Shown here one piece after another: positions 8,846 through 17,910 of a DNA stretch of 64,000 nucleotides (position 1 is its first letter; each line of letters starts with the position of its first letter). Below the pieces are notes generated by a model. That model did not search any database and was not told where the DNA came from. It saw only the letters and a list, made by a program, of their open reading frames with translations. A program made the position numbers and the translations under genes. Source of the stretch: Chloroflexota bacterium (GTDB lineage: Bacteria > Chloroflexota > Anaerolineae > Anaerolineales > UBA4823); assembly GCA_029265355.1 (NCBI GenBank), contig JAJUJL010000022.1, positions 1 to 64,000 on the forward strand, given 5' to 3'.

Positions 8846-11557
8846 TCAAGTGACCCTGCCCTGGCTTGTTTTGAGAATCTCCAGGCCAAGCTCGCGGCTC
8901 AACTTCAGGCTGAAATCGGCTCCTGGCGGTTGCCAGTAGCCAGACGGATCAAAAATGACGGGGTGCTGGTTGCGCAAGGCGGCGCTCTTCTGCCAATGAG
9001 TGGGTCTTTGATCATAGGTTATCACATAACGCACCACATTCTTTCGCTGCACGTTGACCGACCGCAGCAGCAGCGCTTTCACCAGGTCTGGCTGGATGGG
9101 ATTGTTTAAGTCTAGCGGAGCGCCGCGTCCGTCTGCCTCCAGGGCGAGACCCTGCACAGTCTGGTACAAGCAGATCAATGAGACGCCTGGCTCTCCCAGG
9201 CGGGTCAGAGCGCGAAAAGCTTCGTTGACACGCTCATCCTCCTCTTCCAGATGCTCATTGAGCTGGGTCAGCAACTCTTCGTCATCCGGCCCGCTGATGA
9301 CGCGGATTTTTGCCTGGGCGATTTCTTCCAAATTCTTGCGGCGGGATTGCTCGGCAGCGGCGAGTAGTTCCCGGCGCAGGTCTTCGCTCAATTCCTCCTT
9401 CTCGAGACGATCACCATACACCATCTCAATCAGCTCTTGCGTTTGCTCTGGCAGACGAATCGCCGGGCAGCGTCGCAGCGCAACCCAACTGCGCAGCAAG
9501 ATTTCTAAATCATACACATAGGTATCCAGACCGAAATCTGGCAGGCCGTCAATTTCACTCGGCCACGCTAATCCCAGGGTGGGCTGTTGTAGACGCGGTG
9601 GTCGCAAGACTGTGTGCTGAGCATGGCGCTGCAGTCGGCCGGCGCGCTGGATAAGTAAATCAACTGGCGCAAGGTCTGAAACCATGTAGTCGAAATCAAG
9701 ATCGAGGCTTTGCTCGATAACCTGCGTGGCGACCACCACTGCCTTGCGCGGCCGGATGCCGCCTTTGCTGAAAAGCTTTATGACGCGCTCTTCAATCTCT
9801 TTACGCCAGGCGAAAGGAAAACGCGCATGATAAAGGATCAGGTATTCCGGCTTCAGGTCACCTGCCTCTCGAATCGCCGAATAAATCTCCTGAGCGCGCT
9901 GGATGCGATTAACGATTACAGCCGCGCAACCTCCCTCCTCAAGCATTTCACCCAAATGGGCGGCGATCTGTTGTGGGGTGTAACCCACTGGGCTGAGGAT
10001 AAGCTCGCGTCCCTGCGGCGACGGGAGAGGGAATGTGGCGGACTGGTTACCTGAGACCAACGTCAGGCGCGGGTAATTTCCGGGTGGCAATTGAAGATCG
10101 CAGCCTGACCAGGCGCGTGTCAACGCCTGACGGGTGCGTTCGGGAAGCGTAGCTGATAACAGGATGACCGATGAACCTGCACTGTGCAACCAGCGCAGCA
10201 AGCGCTCGAAAAGGGTGGTCATATAGGTATCATAGGCATGCACTTCATCGAAAACAACAACCTTCTGTCCCAGGCCAAACAGGCGCACAAAAAAGTGGCG
10301 CGTTTGCAATACGCTCAACAAGGCCTGGTCAACTGTGCCTACGCCAAAGGGCGCCAACAGGGTGCGTTTGCGCGGCAGAAACCAGCTCTCCGCCCGGACA
10401 CTACCCTCTTCAGTTGGAGTATCCTGGGCAATTCCCTCTACTCGAGGAGACTCGGCGGAAGCGAGCAGCGCGCCAGCATGCGCCAGGTGAGCGTTGATGA
10501 TCGAGGTCGGATAACGACTGTTCAGGAAACTGACCACACGGTCGTACATCTGGTTGCTGGTAGCCTGGGTTGGCATGGCGATGTACATCCCCTGGCCGCG
10601 CTGGCGTTGTAGCCAGTTGTCTGCCATGAACAAGGCTGCCTCGGTTTTACCGATGCCCGTAGGCGCTTCCAGGATCATCAAAGCAGGTAAATCGCCATCC
10701 AAGGCCGCGTCAAATGTTCGTTGCTGAATCGGGTTGGGGGTAGGCGTTGCGGGGAACATTCCTGCAAAGCTCAAGCGGCTGCCTTCGGAACGCCAACCGA
10801 GCCAACCGAGCTGCCGAAACGCCAGCTCGGCTTGTTGCATGGCATGTTGTCTGTACGCTTCAGGCGGCATAAAGTCGGGGGTAAAGTGAAAATGCTCGGA
10901 CATCGAACCGATCCAATCGGCCACGCTGACCAGACCAGAGAAAAGGGCGATCAAGGCGTTTTGCTCGGCAGGCTTAGAAGGCAGTTGAACACCGGTGGCA
11001 GGCTGAAAGATCTTCAGGAGCTCCCGGAAAAGTTCCTGCCTGGCTTGCTCCCAAAGTCCACTCCCTTTGTCGGAAGATTTCAGGCTGTGCGGCAGGAAGA
11101 GGTCTGGAGTCGGCCAAACGCCGTGATGCCCTCCTAAGGCTACGGCAATGCGGTTTGCCTCATCTGGCGGCATGCCGGTTTCCCGCGTTAGCAAGCTGCG
11201 CAGCGCCCAGGCGGAGACAATGCCGTGAGGAGCAGGCATCGGCGCCTCGGGAGGGAAGGTGAATCCCAATTGCTGAAGAATCGCGATTGCCGGTGGAAAC
11301 TTTCGCTGAAACCCGGGGGCAGCTTTGCCGATATCGTGCAGCGAGGCCCAAAAGGCCAGGGTATTCCCGGCGGCGCTTTCATCAACCCGAAGAGCGATTG
11401 AGAACATGCGCCGGCTTTGCACACTGAGGGCATGATTCCATAAAGTCAAGGTACAACAACCGACGTCCAGCATATGATAAAGCAAAGGATGAATTTGGTG
11501 ACTCTCGCCTGTTGTATCTGTCTTAGCCCACAAAGAAAAGTATACTGGTGGCTCCAT
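8846..11557 (-). CDS. cas3: CRISPR-associated nuclease-helicase Cas3, type I-E
   Basis: Cas3 degrades DNA targets marked by Cascade. The 903-residue protein has an N-terminal HD nuclease domain (HDIGK at 74-78, GGHHG near 143) and an SF2 helicase: Walker A EAPTGIGKTE around 297-306, DEVH box at 437-440, SAT at 468-470, then the motif VI region QRAGRLQR after a DLDFDYMVSDLAPVD block. Both activities look intact, so interference should work. Only 3 bp separate it from the upstream WYL regulator, which suggests co-transcription. Confidence 0.97.
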   Translation of the reverse strand: MEPPVYFSLWAKTDTTGESHQIHPLLYHMLDVGCCTLTLWNHALSVQSRRMFSIALRVDESAAGNTLAFWASLHDIGKAAPGFQRKFPPAIAILQQLGFTFPPEAPMPAPHGIVSAWALRSLLTRETGMPPDEANRIAVALGGHHGVWPTPDLFLPHSLKSSDKGSGLWEQARQELFRELLKIFQPATGVQLPSKPAEQNALIALFSGLVSVADWIGSMSEHFHFTPDFMPPEAYRQHAMQQAELAFRQLGWLGWRSEGSRLSFAGMFPATPTPNPIQQRTFDAALDGDLPALMILEAPTGIGKTEAALFMADNWLQRQRGQGMYIAMPTQATSNQMYDRVVSFLNSRYPTSIINAHLAHAGALLASAESPRVEGIAQDTPTEEGSVRAESWFLPRKRTLLAPFGVGTVDQALLSVLQTRHFFVRLFGLGQKVVVFDEVHAYDTYMTTLFERLLRWLHSAGSSVILLSATLPERTRQALTRAWSGCDLQLPPGNYPRLTLVSGNQSATFPLPSPQGRELILSPVGYTPQQIAAHLGEMLEEGGCAAVIVNRIQRAQEIYSAIREAGDLKPEYLILYHARFPFAWRKEIEERVIKLFSKGGIRPRKAVVVATQVIEQSLDLDFDYMVSDLAPVDLLIQRAGRLQRHAQHTVLRPPRLQQPTLGLAWPSEIDGLPDFGLDTYVYDLEILLRSWVALRRCPAIRLPEQTQELIEMVYGDRLEKEELSEDLRRELLAAAEQSRRKNLEEIAQAKIRVISGPDDEELLTQLNEHLEEEDERVNEAFRALTRLGEPGVSLICLYQTVQGLALEADGRGAPLDLNNPIQPDLVKALLLRSVNVQRKNVVRYVITYDQRPTHWQKSAALRNQHPVIFDPSGYWQPPGADFSLKLSRELGLEILKTSQGRVT

Positions 11558-11560
11558 GGA

Positions 11561-12538
11561 TCACTCCGAACCGTAAAGATGGATAAAGCGTATCGCATCG
11601 TTGTGCATCATCTTGCGTAGAGCCTCTGGCGCCAGCACCTCGACGTCGGCGCCCCAACCGCGGATCCAGGGGAGCATTTCCAAAGGCTCAGCGATCCTGC
11701 CTCGCCAGATCAAATACCCATCGGCTTCCTCGCTGAGTTGTTCGGATGCGTGCCAACGCGTCTCACGCACCCGCGCTGCAACGCGCGGGTGAAAGCGCAA
11801 ACAGACATCAACCGGCTCGCTCTCAGTGTACCAGACGCCCCAGGCGTCTGCCAGAAGCGCTTGCGGATCAAAGTCGTCTGGGATGTCATAGTGCTCCCTG
11901 GTCAGTTCTACACGCTGTATGCGCTCGATTTTAAATGTTCGCAGCTTACCCGGCGGTTCACGCCAGCCAATGACGTGGGTAGCCTGCCCCACGGCATACG
12001 GTTCGATGAAATACGGGGCAAATATATATTCACTGATCGGTTGGTCGGGTTCGCGCCGGTGCCAGACAAGCGCTTTGCGTTGCTCAGCCCATGCCAGCGT
12101 CAGTTTTTCCAACGCCTGTAAGTAGACCGGATCATGACGTTGAGCGACGTTGTCCATGATATCGGCGGATTGCAGCACGTGGGCTGAGATGCGCGGCGCC
12201 AGCTTTGCCATGGATACGCCCAGCTTGCGCAGAGCGGCAGCAGCGTGAGGGTTTTGGCGCTCCATACGCGTGGCTAGCAGCCGCGCGGCCAGGTGTACAG
12301 ACAGCACTTCGTGCAGATTAAAGCGGACATTCACCAGGAAAGCCTCGCGGTCGATATGCCAGTGGTTGTCAACATCGATGTAGATGTATTTTGGCAAATC
12401 TGGAATGTAGCGTCCGATCGTCGAGCGATTGACAGACAATCGTCGAGCAAGCTCGGCTTGGGAGAGACCCTCCGGATGCGCCAGCAACAGCGCCTCGATT
12501 TGCAGCAGCCTTTCGGCTTTCACTTGAGCTGGTTTCAT
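11561..12538 (-). CDS. WYL-domain transcriptional regulator of the cas operon
   Basis: The 325-residue protein has an N-terminal winged-helix domain (LSQAELARRLSVNRSTIGRY, residues 24-43) and a C-terminal WYL-type ligand-binding region with the YFIEPYAVGQATHVIGWRE pattern near residue 177. WYL proteins sense nucleic-acid-type or other small ligands and often regulate defence genes. The gene is first in the cas transcription unit, with GGAGTC upstream of its ATG. An inverted repeat overlies the probable -35 region, so it may control itself and cas3 through cas2. That link is inferred from position. Confidence 0.85.
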   Translation of the reverse strand: MKPAQVKAERLLQIEALLLAHPEGLSQAELARRLSVNRSTIGRYIPDLPKYIYIDVDNHWHIDREAFLVNVRFNLHEVLSVHLAARLLATRMERQNPHAAAALRKLGVSMAKLAPRISAHVLQSADIMDNVAQRHDPVYLQALEKLTLAWAEQRKALVWHRREPDQPISEYIFAPYFIEPYAVGQATHVIGWREPPGKLRTFKIERIQRVELTREHYDIPDDFDPQALLADAWGVWYTESEPVDVCLRFHPRVAARVRETRWHASEQLSEEADGYLIWRGRIAEPLEMLPWIRGWGADVEVLAPEALRKMMHNDAIRFIHLYGSE

Positions 12539-12571
12539 GAGATGACTCCTGCAGGTTGACTGGTTACAGTT

Positions 12572-12605
12572 ATTATATATCCACCCTGTTGCAGGATGCG
12601 CAACA
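12572..12605 (-). promoter_or_regulatory. Putative cas promoter with overlapping operator
   Basis: On the minus strand TTGCGC (12598-12603) and TATATA (12574-12579) are separated by 18 bp, 35 bp upstream of the WYL gene. A TGTTGC/GCAACA inverted repeat (12587-12592 and 12600-12605) lies over the -35. A second small repeat, ATCAG/CTGAT, sits just upstream near 12610-12624. This placement suits a repressor site for the WYL protein; the assignment is inference. Confidence 0.45.
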
Positions 12606-12635
12606 ATCGATCAGTATCGCTGATAAATTATTGGC

Positions 12636-12944
12636 TCATTCCCCTCCCCCCAACCCCAGCTCCTCCAGCAAATCCACCGTCGCTTCCTCCTGGCGCAGGC
12701 AGCTCTCGCACAGCGCCAGGCGCTCTTCAGTGAACCCATCCTCGGTGATGCCCACCTGCACCAGCACCACCACCACCGCCCTTTTGCCGCAGTCGCAGTT
12801 CAGGCGCATCTGGCGCGGGGAGTGGGCCGCCGGCGCGCCGCGACTGCGCCGCTGCAAGCGCAAGCAGCGGTCGCAGGTGGTGCGCGTGCCGTGCAGGTAC
12901 GGCGCGCCGCACTGGTCGCAGGGTGGGGCGAGGCGCATTGGCAT
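12636..12944 (-). CDS. Small cysteine-rich zinc-ribbon-like protein, function unknown
   Basis: Not recognised. The 102-residue protein has three CxxC-type pairs: CDQCGAPY...CDRC near the N-terminus, a central CDCGKR, and CESCLRQE near the C-terminus, so it probably binds zinc. The middle is a valine-rich strand (AVVVVLVQVGI). The ATG at 12944 follows AGGAA at about 10 nt; a downstream ATG at 12938 is also possible. It is a single gene, transcribed like the cas operon but upstream of it. Codon use and GC match its neighbours. Confidence 0.5.
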   Translation of the reverse strand: MPMRLAPPCDQCGAPYLHGTRTTCDRCLRLQRRSRGAPAAHSPRQMRLNCDCGKRAVVVVLVQVGITEDGFTEERLALCESCLRQEEATVDLLEELGLGGGE

Positions 12945-13040
12945 GGAGCGGCGATTCCTGGGTTGAGTATACACAGAACATTTGTTCTATACAAGCGGTG
13001 AGAGAATTAACAAATGCTTAAGCGCTGCCAGGCAGAATAT

Positions 13041-13072
13041 GAAAACACCCCGGCAGCGCGGCGCCGGGGTGT
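13041..13072 (-). terminator. Rho-independent terminator
   Basis: On the minus strand a 10-bp GC-rich stem (ACACCCCGGC at 13045-13054 paired with GCCGGGGTGT at 13063-13072) is followed by TTTTC. It ends the four-gene operon running from 17140 to 13090. Confidence 0.75.
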
Positions 13073-13089
13073 GGGATGGAGCGAACCGC

Positions 13090-13491
13090 TCAACTCGCTT
13101 CAGGCGAGCGCTGCAGCGCCCAGGCCGGCGGCTGCTCTGGCAGGATGTACAGGAGGTAGTAGACCGGCAGCGCCAGCACGGGAAAGATCAGGAAACCAGC
13201 GGCTAACACGATTCGCCAGACCTCTGAGCCCGAGCGATTCTTCACCAGGTGGGCGAGGTAGTAGATGATCAGCCCGTAATAGAGAAAATTGAACAGGCAG
13301 ATCAGGGCGAAGAACAGCGGGAAACCAAAAGCTTGCAAAACCCCAAACGGCGGCTCGGCGTCGCCTCGCCCAGCGGCAAGCAGGAAAGGGCCAAAAGTTG
13401 TGAACCAGACGGCGAAGAACGCCAGCGGGAGCAGCACGTACACCGCGGTGAGCACGCCGACCGTGATCCTGGCAGCGCGCCCGGTCTTCAT
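13090..13491 (-). CDS. Small integral membrane protein, function unknown
   Basis: The 133-residue protein starts MKTGRAARITVGVLTAVYV; its ATG at 13491 overlaps the stop of the DUF4013 gene (ATGA). It has three or four hydrophobic helices, roughly residues 10-35, 48-72 and 96-120, with short charged loops (KNRSGSEVW). No catalytic motif is visible. Translational coupling to the DUF4013 gene suggests the two membrane proteins act together. The last gene before a strong terminator. Confidence 0.65.
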   Translation of the reverse strand: MKTGRAARITVGVLTAVYVLLPLAFFAVWFTTFGPFLLAAGRGDAEPPFGVLQAFGFPLFFALICLFNFLYYGLIIYYLAHLVKNRSGSEVWRIVLAAGFLIFPVLALPVYYLLYILPEQPPAWALQRSPEAS

Positions 13492-14234
13492 GGCTGCACC
13501 TTTGCGACGGCGTCCCGGTAAAGGCGGGCGTACAGCGCGGCCTGCACCAATGGCAGGTAAGCGGTCGTCAGCACTGCTCCCACCGGCGCCAGGATGATGG
13601 TGACTGCCAGGAATTGCACAGCGATGCCTGCCAGCAGGCCGATGACGACGATCAACAGCCAGGTGATCACCAGCCCGCCGAAATTGGCCTTCACCAGCGC
13701 CCACACCGGGCGCGGCTCGAAGGCTGCCGCGAAGCGCTGCTCGACGATGGCGCGCGCCAGCGGCAGCGGCACGAAAAGCCCGACGACCATCGAAACAACG
13801 AATGCCAGCATGAGCAGGGCAAAGAATCCCAGCACGCCGAGCAGCAGCAGCGGCGCGACCACCTCATCCCCGGCGTTGCCTGTGTTCTCGGCGATGATGG
13901 CGCTGAATGTCGGGATAAAGATCGCTCCAAAGGCGGTGAAGAACAGCACCACCACTGGCAGCCAGTACACCAGGTACACGCCAGCGGCGCGCAGCCCATC
14001 CAACAGCAGCGCCGTCCAGTCGTCCCAACTGGGCAGCTTTGGGAGTCCGCCTTCCAGCGCCGCCTGGCGGGTGATCTGGGCGGCGTAGCCGTAGATGAAG
14101 ATCCACGGCAGGAAGGGGATCACAAACCCTGCCAGGGCGATAGCGCCTAATATGAGCAGCTTGTTGACCCAGTCCGGGTCTTCGAAGGGGTAAGTGATCG
14201 CGTCTTCGATATCCTGGAAAGTGTAGTTGTGCAT
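13488..14234 (-). CDS. DUF4013-family membrane protein
   Basis: The 248-residue protein matches the DUF4013 pattern: an N-terminal FQDIEDAITYPFEDPDWVNKLL segment, then about five or six transmembrane helices. A cytosolic-facing QAALEGGLPKLPSWDDW segment sits after the second helix, as is usual for the family. Function is unknown; such proteins are common in Chloroflexota and archaea. It starts 5 bp after the NTPase gene ends and overlaps the next gene by four bases, so it belongs to a translationally coupled set. Confidence 0.8.
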   Translation of the reverse strand: MHNYTFQDIEDAITYPFEDPDWVNKLLILGAIALAGFVIPFLPWIFIYGYAAQITRQAALEGGLPKLPSWDDWTALLLDGLRAAGVYLVYWLPVVVLFFTAFGAIFIPTFSAIIAENTGNAGDEVVAPLLLLGVLGFFALLMLAFVVSMVVGLFVPLPLARAIVEQRFAAAFEPRPVWALVKANFGGLVITWLLIVVIGLLAGIAVQFLAVTIILAPVGAVLTTAYLPLVQAALYARLYRDAVAKVQP

Positions 14235-14239
14235 TTTGA

Positions 14240-14776
14240 TTATCCTCCTTTGTACAGCGCTGGATTTTTGTGGGGGATGAGCGCCAGGATCACCGCCGGT
14301 ATGTACAGGCTCTTGCGGTCGATCACATCGCCGGTCAGCAGACCCACCGCGCCGTTCTCCTGCTTGGAATTCACCCGTCCGAAGACGATGTCGTCAGCCT
14401 CGCCCAGCTCCACGCCCTCTCGCACCAGGCTGGCGACCGCGGGGGGCAAATAGAACGCGCCGGTGCGCGCTTGCCCGCTGGCGGTGGCTGAGAGCGCCAC
14501 CACCCAGGCGAAGGCCAGCATGCCCTGCGGCGTATCCTGCACGCCGCCCTCCACGCCGAACCACAGGTCGGCTTGCGGCTCGGCCTGCTGCGCCAGGCAG
14601 GCGCGCAGCCGCGCCCCCTGCAGCGTTTCTTCGTCGGAGCATGGCTGAGCGGCGAGGCCAGTCTCCACGCTCACCGCCCGCACCTGGAAAAGCGCCCCTG
14701 GGAACATGGCGCGAAAGCCGTCTGCCACCGCCGCCAGCTTGACCGGGTTGTGCGATGCGACCACCAGCTTCATCAT
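14240..14776 (-). CDS. yjjX: Inosine/xanthosine triphosphatase, YjjX (DUF84) family
   Basis: A house-cleaning enzyme expected to hydrolyse non-canonical ITP/XTP to the diphosphate. The 178-residue protein has the family start VVASHNPVKLAAVADGF, a central WFGVEGGVQ block and a C-terminal QENGAVGLLTGDVIDRKSLY block that binds metal and triphosphate in relatives. Length is normal. Two adjacent ATG codons (14776 and 14773) are candidate starts. It lies 18 bp after the phosphatase gene and just before the DUF4013 gene. Confidence 0.85.
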   Translation of the reverse strand: MMKLVVASHNPVKLAAVADGFRAMFPGALFQVRAVSVETGLAAQPCSDEETLQGARLRACLAQQAEPQADLWFGVEGGVQDTPQGMLAFAWVVALSATASGQARTGAFYLPPAVASLVREGVELGEADDIVFGRVNSKQENGAVGLLTGDVIDRKSLYIPAVILALIPHKNPALYKGG

Positions 14777-14794
14777 TTGAGAATTCCTTAACCC

Positions 14795-17140
14795 TTATTC
14801 CTCGCCCAAGACGTGCAGGGCCAGCAGGGTGATGTCGTCATACTGCTCTGCGCCGGCCTGGAAATCGCTGATGCGCTCCAGCACCTCGCGGCACAGGGCG
14901 TGCGGTTCCAGGCCGGCCGCGGCCTGCAGCAAAGAGATCAGCCGGGCGCGCCCGAAATCTTGCCCGTGCGGGTCGAGCGCATCGCACAGGCCATCGGTGT
15001 ACAGCAGTAAGCGGTCACCGGGTTGCAGGTGCAGGCTGCGCTCTTCCAGGTGAAACTCTCCCTCCAGGAACAGGCCCAACGGGATGCCATCTCCCTCCAG
15101 TTCGTGCAGGGCTTTGCCGCGCAGCAGCAGCGGGCGGTCGTGCCCGGCGCGGGCATAGGTCAATTTGCGCGTGGAGCGCCGGATCACGGCGTAGAAAATG
15201 GTGACGAACAGCTCGGGGCGTCCCAGCTCCTGCAGCAGGCGGTTGACCTGCTGCAGCACCGCGGCCGGTGAGCGGCTGCGGGCGGCTTCGGCGCGCAGCA
15301 GGGAGCGGGTCAGCGCCATGTACAACGCCGCTGGCATACCTTTGTCCGAAACATCGCCAATTGCCAGACCAAAATGGTCGTCATCCAGCGCGAACAGGTC
15401 ATAGAAATCGCCCCCCACCTGTCGGGCTGGGAGACAACTGGCCGACGCCTGGAAGCCGGGCATGCGCGGAAAGTCCACCGGCAGCAACGCTTGCTGCACC
15501 TGGCGCGCCAGCTCCAACTCTCGCTCCAGGCGCTCTTTCTGCGCCAGGCCGGCCTGCGCCGCCTCCAGCTCGATCACCCGGCTGCGCAGCTCCTCCACCA
15601 ACGCCGAGCACTGCAGCGCCAGGGCTGCCTGGTGGGCGTAGGTCTCCAGCATGGCGCTTTCGCCGGGTGAGAAGGTCAGCTTGTGGCTGGATTGCACGAT
15701 CATCAAGCCGACCGGCGCGCTCTGCGCCAGCAGGGGGATGGCGATGCCGCAAGTGATTTTCGCCGGGCTGGACGCCTCCCCCTGGGAGGAGAGCGGCAGG
15801 CGCAGGCCGGGCGGCGGCTCGCGGTAAGGCAGGGGAGCCGGGTTGCCCGGGCGCAGCGGCAGCGCATCCAGCGCGGCGAAGCCCCCGCTGAGCTGGGCGT
15901 CCCAACCGCTGGTTGCCAGCACCTGGGCGGCCAGGTTTTCGCCTTGGCGGCGCAGGTAGTACAGCACGGCCAGCTCAGCGCCGCACAGCTCGCAGGCCCG
16001 CTTGCAAACGCGCTGCGCCAGCTCGCTCAGGGCTTCGCCGCCGGTGAGCGCCTGGCCGATTTCCTGGAAGGTGACCAGCGAGCGGGTGCGCGATTCCAAC
16101 ACACGCTGCGCCGCCTCCAGCTCCGCCCGCCGCCGCCCCAGTCCGGAGAGAGCGGAAGCCAGGCGGCGCTCGCTGTCTTGCAGAGCCAGGAAGGTGCGCT
16201 GGAACAGGCGCTGCGGAAGATCGAGCGCCTCCCGCGCGTCGAGGCGCCCGGTGGCGGCCAGCCCGGCGGTGTAGGAAAGCATCGGCAAGCGGCTCTGGCG
16301 AGCGCCGGGCGGAGAACCGGGCTCATGCGCATAGATGTCGAAAATCAGCGCCTCGCCGCGGTAGCCGCTCATCTGGCAGGTCGGGCATCCCTGTGAACGC
16401 TGGTAGCAGGCCTCGTCGAAGCCAACCGCTTGCATCCCCGGCTGCGCCGGCGCGCTGGGCAGCGCCTTCAACCGCTCGAGATGCGGCTGCAAGCGGGCTT
16501 TGATGTCGGCGCGATCGTCAACTGGCAGGCGGCAGGCCGTACACAGCGCCGGTAAACGTTGCACGGAGATGATCCATGCCAGGCCGTGCAATTCGCCCAC
16601 GCCGGCCAGCTCCTGCAGATGCCGGGCGGCATCCGGGCCGTAGAAGACGCTGTCCAGCCCGGCCAGGACCAGCGTACCTTTGCCTGCCGCGCTCAGCGCC
16701 AGCGGCAGCGATTCGCCGTCCAGCTTTTCCAGCGCGATCAGCGCGGGGCGGGCTGCCAGGGCGCGCGCCAGGGCGGCAGCGTAACCGCTTTCCGATTCGA
16801 CTGCCAGCATCTCGGCCTGTTTCTTCAACCGTTTCGGCAGGTGAAAAGACTTTGGGTTGGTGGAAACCACCAGGGCGTGCGCCCGGGGCCGCCGCTCCAG
16901 CAGACCGTCCAGCAGCACGCGCAGCAGCGACTCGCGCCCCGATTCGGGGATGAGATAGCCGCCATCCCTGGACCGCTCGCCAGGGTCCAGCGAGGGGCTG
17001 GCGTCTGGCCGAGGCCGGGCGTCTGGCCGAGGCCGGGCATCCGGCCCTGTCACCACAATCAAACCGGCCTCCTGCGCCAGGACGCGCTCCAGGAGCGGGT
17101 CGAGCTGCGGCAGGTGCCAAAAGTCGTTCAGCGTGAGCAT
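14795..17140 (-). CDS. Degenerate GspE/PilB-like ATPase - GAF - SpoIIE (PP2C) phosphatase
   Basis: The 781-residue protein is a three-part fusion. Residues 1-270 follow the fold order of GspE/PilB secretion ATPases: LIVVTGPD where Walker A should be, a LIALEKLDG segment at Walker B, a GTLVLAGLDS segment, and a zinc site (CTAC at 200-203, CPTC at 252-255) before GYRGE. The Walker A lysine and glycine loop are replaced by a DARPRP repeat, so ATP hydrolysis is unlikely. A coiled coil (about 305-350) and a GAF domain (about 360-510) follow. The C-terminal SpoIIE-type Ser phosphatase keeps GGDFYDLF, DVSDKGMPAALYM, YTDGLCDA and YDDITLLAL. ATG at 17140 is chosen; GTG at 17161 is possible. Likely a signalling phosphatase acting on an anti-sigma antagonist. 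Confidence 0.85.
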   Translation of the reverse strand: MLTLNDFWHLPQLDPLLERVLAQEAGLIVVTGPDARPRPDARPRPDASPSLDPGERSRDGGYLIPESGRESLLRVLLDGLLERRPRAHALVVSTNPKSFHLPKRLKKQAEMLAVESESGYAAALARALAARPALIALEKLDGESLPLALSAAGKGTLVLAGLDSVFYGPDAARHLQELAGVGELHGLAWIISVQRLPALCTACRLPVDDRADIKARLQPHLERLKALPSAPAQPGMQAVGFDEACYQRSQGCPTCQMSGYRGEALIFDIYAHEPGSPPGARQSRLPMLSYTAGLAATGRLDAREALDLPQRLFQRTFLALQDSERRLASALSGLGRRRAELEAAQRVLESRTRSLVTFQEIGQALTGGEALSELAQRVCKRACELCGAELAVLYYLRRQGENLAAQVLATSGWDAQLSGGFAALDALPLRPGNPAPLPYREPPPGLRLPLSSQGEASSPAKITCGIAIPLLAQSAPVGLMIVQSSHKLTFSPGESAMLETYAHQAALALQCSALVEELRSRVIELEAAQAGLAQKERLERELELARQVQQALLPVDFPRMPGFQASASCLPARQVGGDFYDLFALDDDHFGLAIGDVSDKGMPAALYMALTRSLLRAEAARSRSPAAVLQQVNRLLQELGRPELFVTIFYAVIRRSTRKLTYARAGHDRPLLLRGKALHELEGDGIPLGLFLEGEFHLEERSLHLQPGDRLLLYTDGLCDALDPHGQDFGRARLISLLQAAAGLEPHALCREVLERISDFQAGAEQYDDITLLALHVLGEE

Positions 17141-17214
17141 ATTCGTGATTAAACCACACAAAATTATTTCCGAGTAAAATTGTGCTATTCAATTTCGACA
17201 ATTGGAGTGTGCCG

Positions 17215-17910
17215 GTGCCTGCTGCAAAAATCCTGGTGATCGACGATGAGCCGTCTATCCTCAACCTGGTCTCTGCTTACCTGGTCAAGGAGGGCTACCA
17301 GGTGTTGACCGCCGCGGATGGTCCCGGCGGCCTGGCGCTGGCGCGCTCCGAAAAACCCGACCTGGTCGTTCTGGATGTGATGCTGCCCGGCATGGATGGC
17401 ATCGAGCTGCTCACCCGCCTGCGGCGTGAGTCGGACGCCTATGTCATCCTGCTCACGGCGCGCTCCGAGGAGACCGACAAAATCGTGGGTCTCTCTGTCG
17501 GAGCGGATGATTATGTCACCAAGCCTTTTAGCCCGCGTGAGCTGGTGGCGCGCATCAAAGCCGCTCTGCGCCGCCTGCGGGCGCGCGGCGAGAGCGCCGA
17601 GCCGGGCTCGGATGTGCTTGTCTTCAGGCATGTGCGCATCGATATCGCCAGCCGCCGCGCCTGGCTGGCAGACCAGGAGATCGAATTGACTGCCATCGAA
17701 TTCGACCTGCTGCGCGCCCTGGCAGAGAACCGCGGTCGAGTGCTCAGCCGCGAGCAGCTTCTGGAAAAAGTGTGGGGCTACGAGTTCTTTGGCGATACGC
17801 GTGTGGTGGATGTGCACATCGGGCATATTCGCCAAAAACTGGGCGAGAGCGGCCTGATCGCCACGGTGCGTGGCGTCGGATACCGTTTCGAAGATGAGGC
17901 GGCCGTATGA
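17215..17910 (+). CDS. OmpR/PhoB-family response regulator
   Basis: The 231-residue protein has a receiver domain (phospho-acceptor Asp54 in DLVVLDVMLPGMDG, DDE acidic pocket at 10-12, Lys in VTKPFSP) and a winged-helix DNA-binding domain ending RGVGYRFE. The GTG at 17215 has GGAG seven bases upstream; GTG codons at 17209 and 17182 are alternatives. It overlaps the histidine kinase start by four bases and is divergent from the SpoIIE-phosphatase gene, with both promoters squeezed into about 75 bp. Confidence 0.93.
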   Translation: MPAAKILVIDDEPSILNLVSAYLVKEGYQVLTAADGPGGLALARSEKPDLVVLDVMLPGMDGIELLTRLRRESDAYVILLTARSEETDKIVGLSVGADDYVTKPFSPRELVARIKAALRRLRARGESAEPGSDVLVFRHVRIDIASRRAWLADQEIELTAIEFDLLRALAENRGRVLSREQLLEKVWGYEFFGDTRVVDVHIGHIRQKLGESGLIATVRGVGYRFEDEAAV

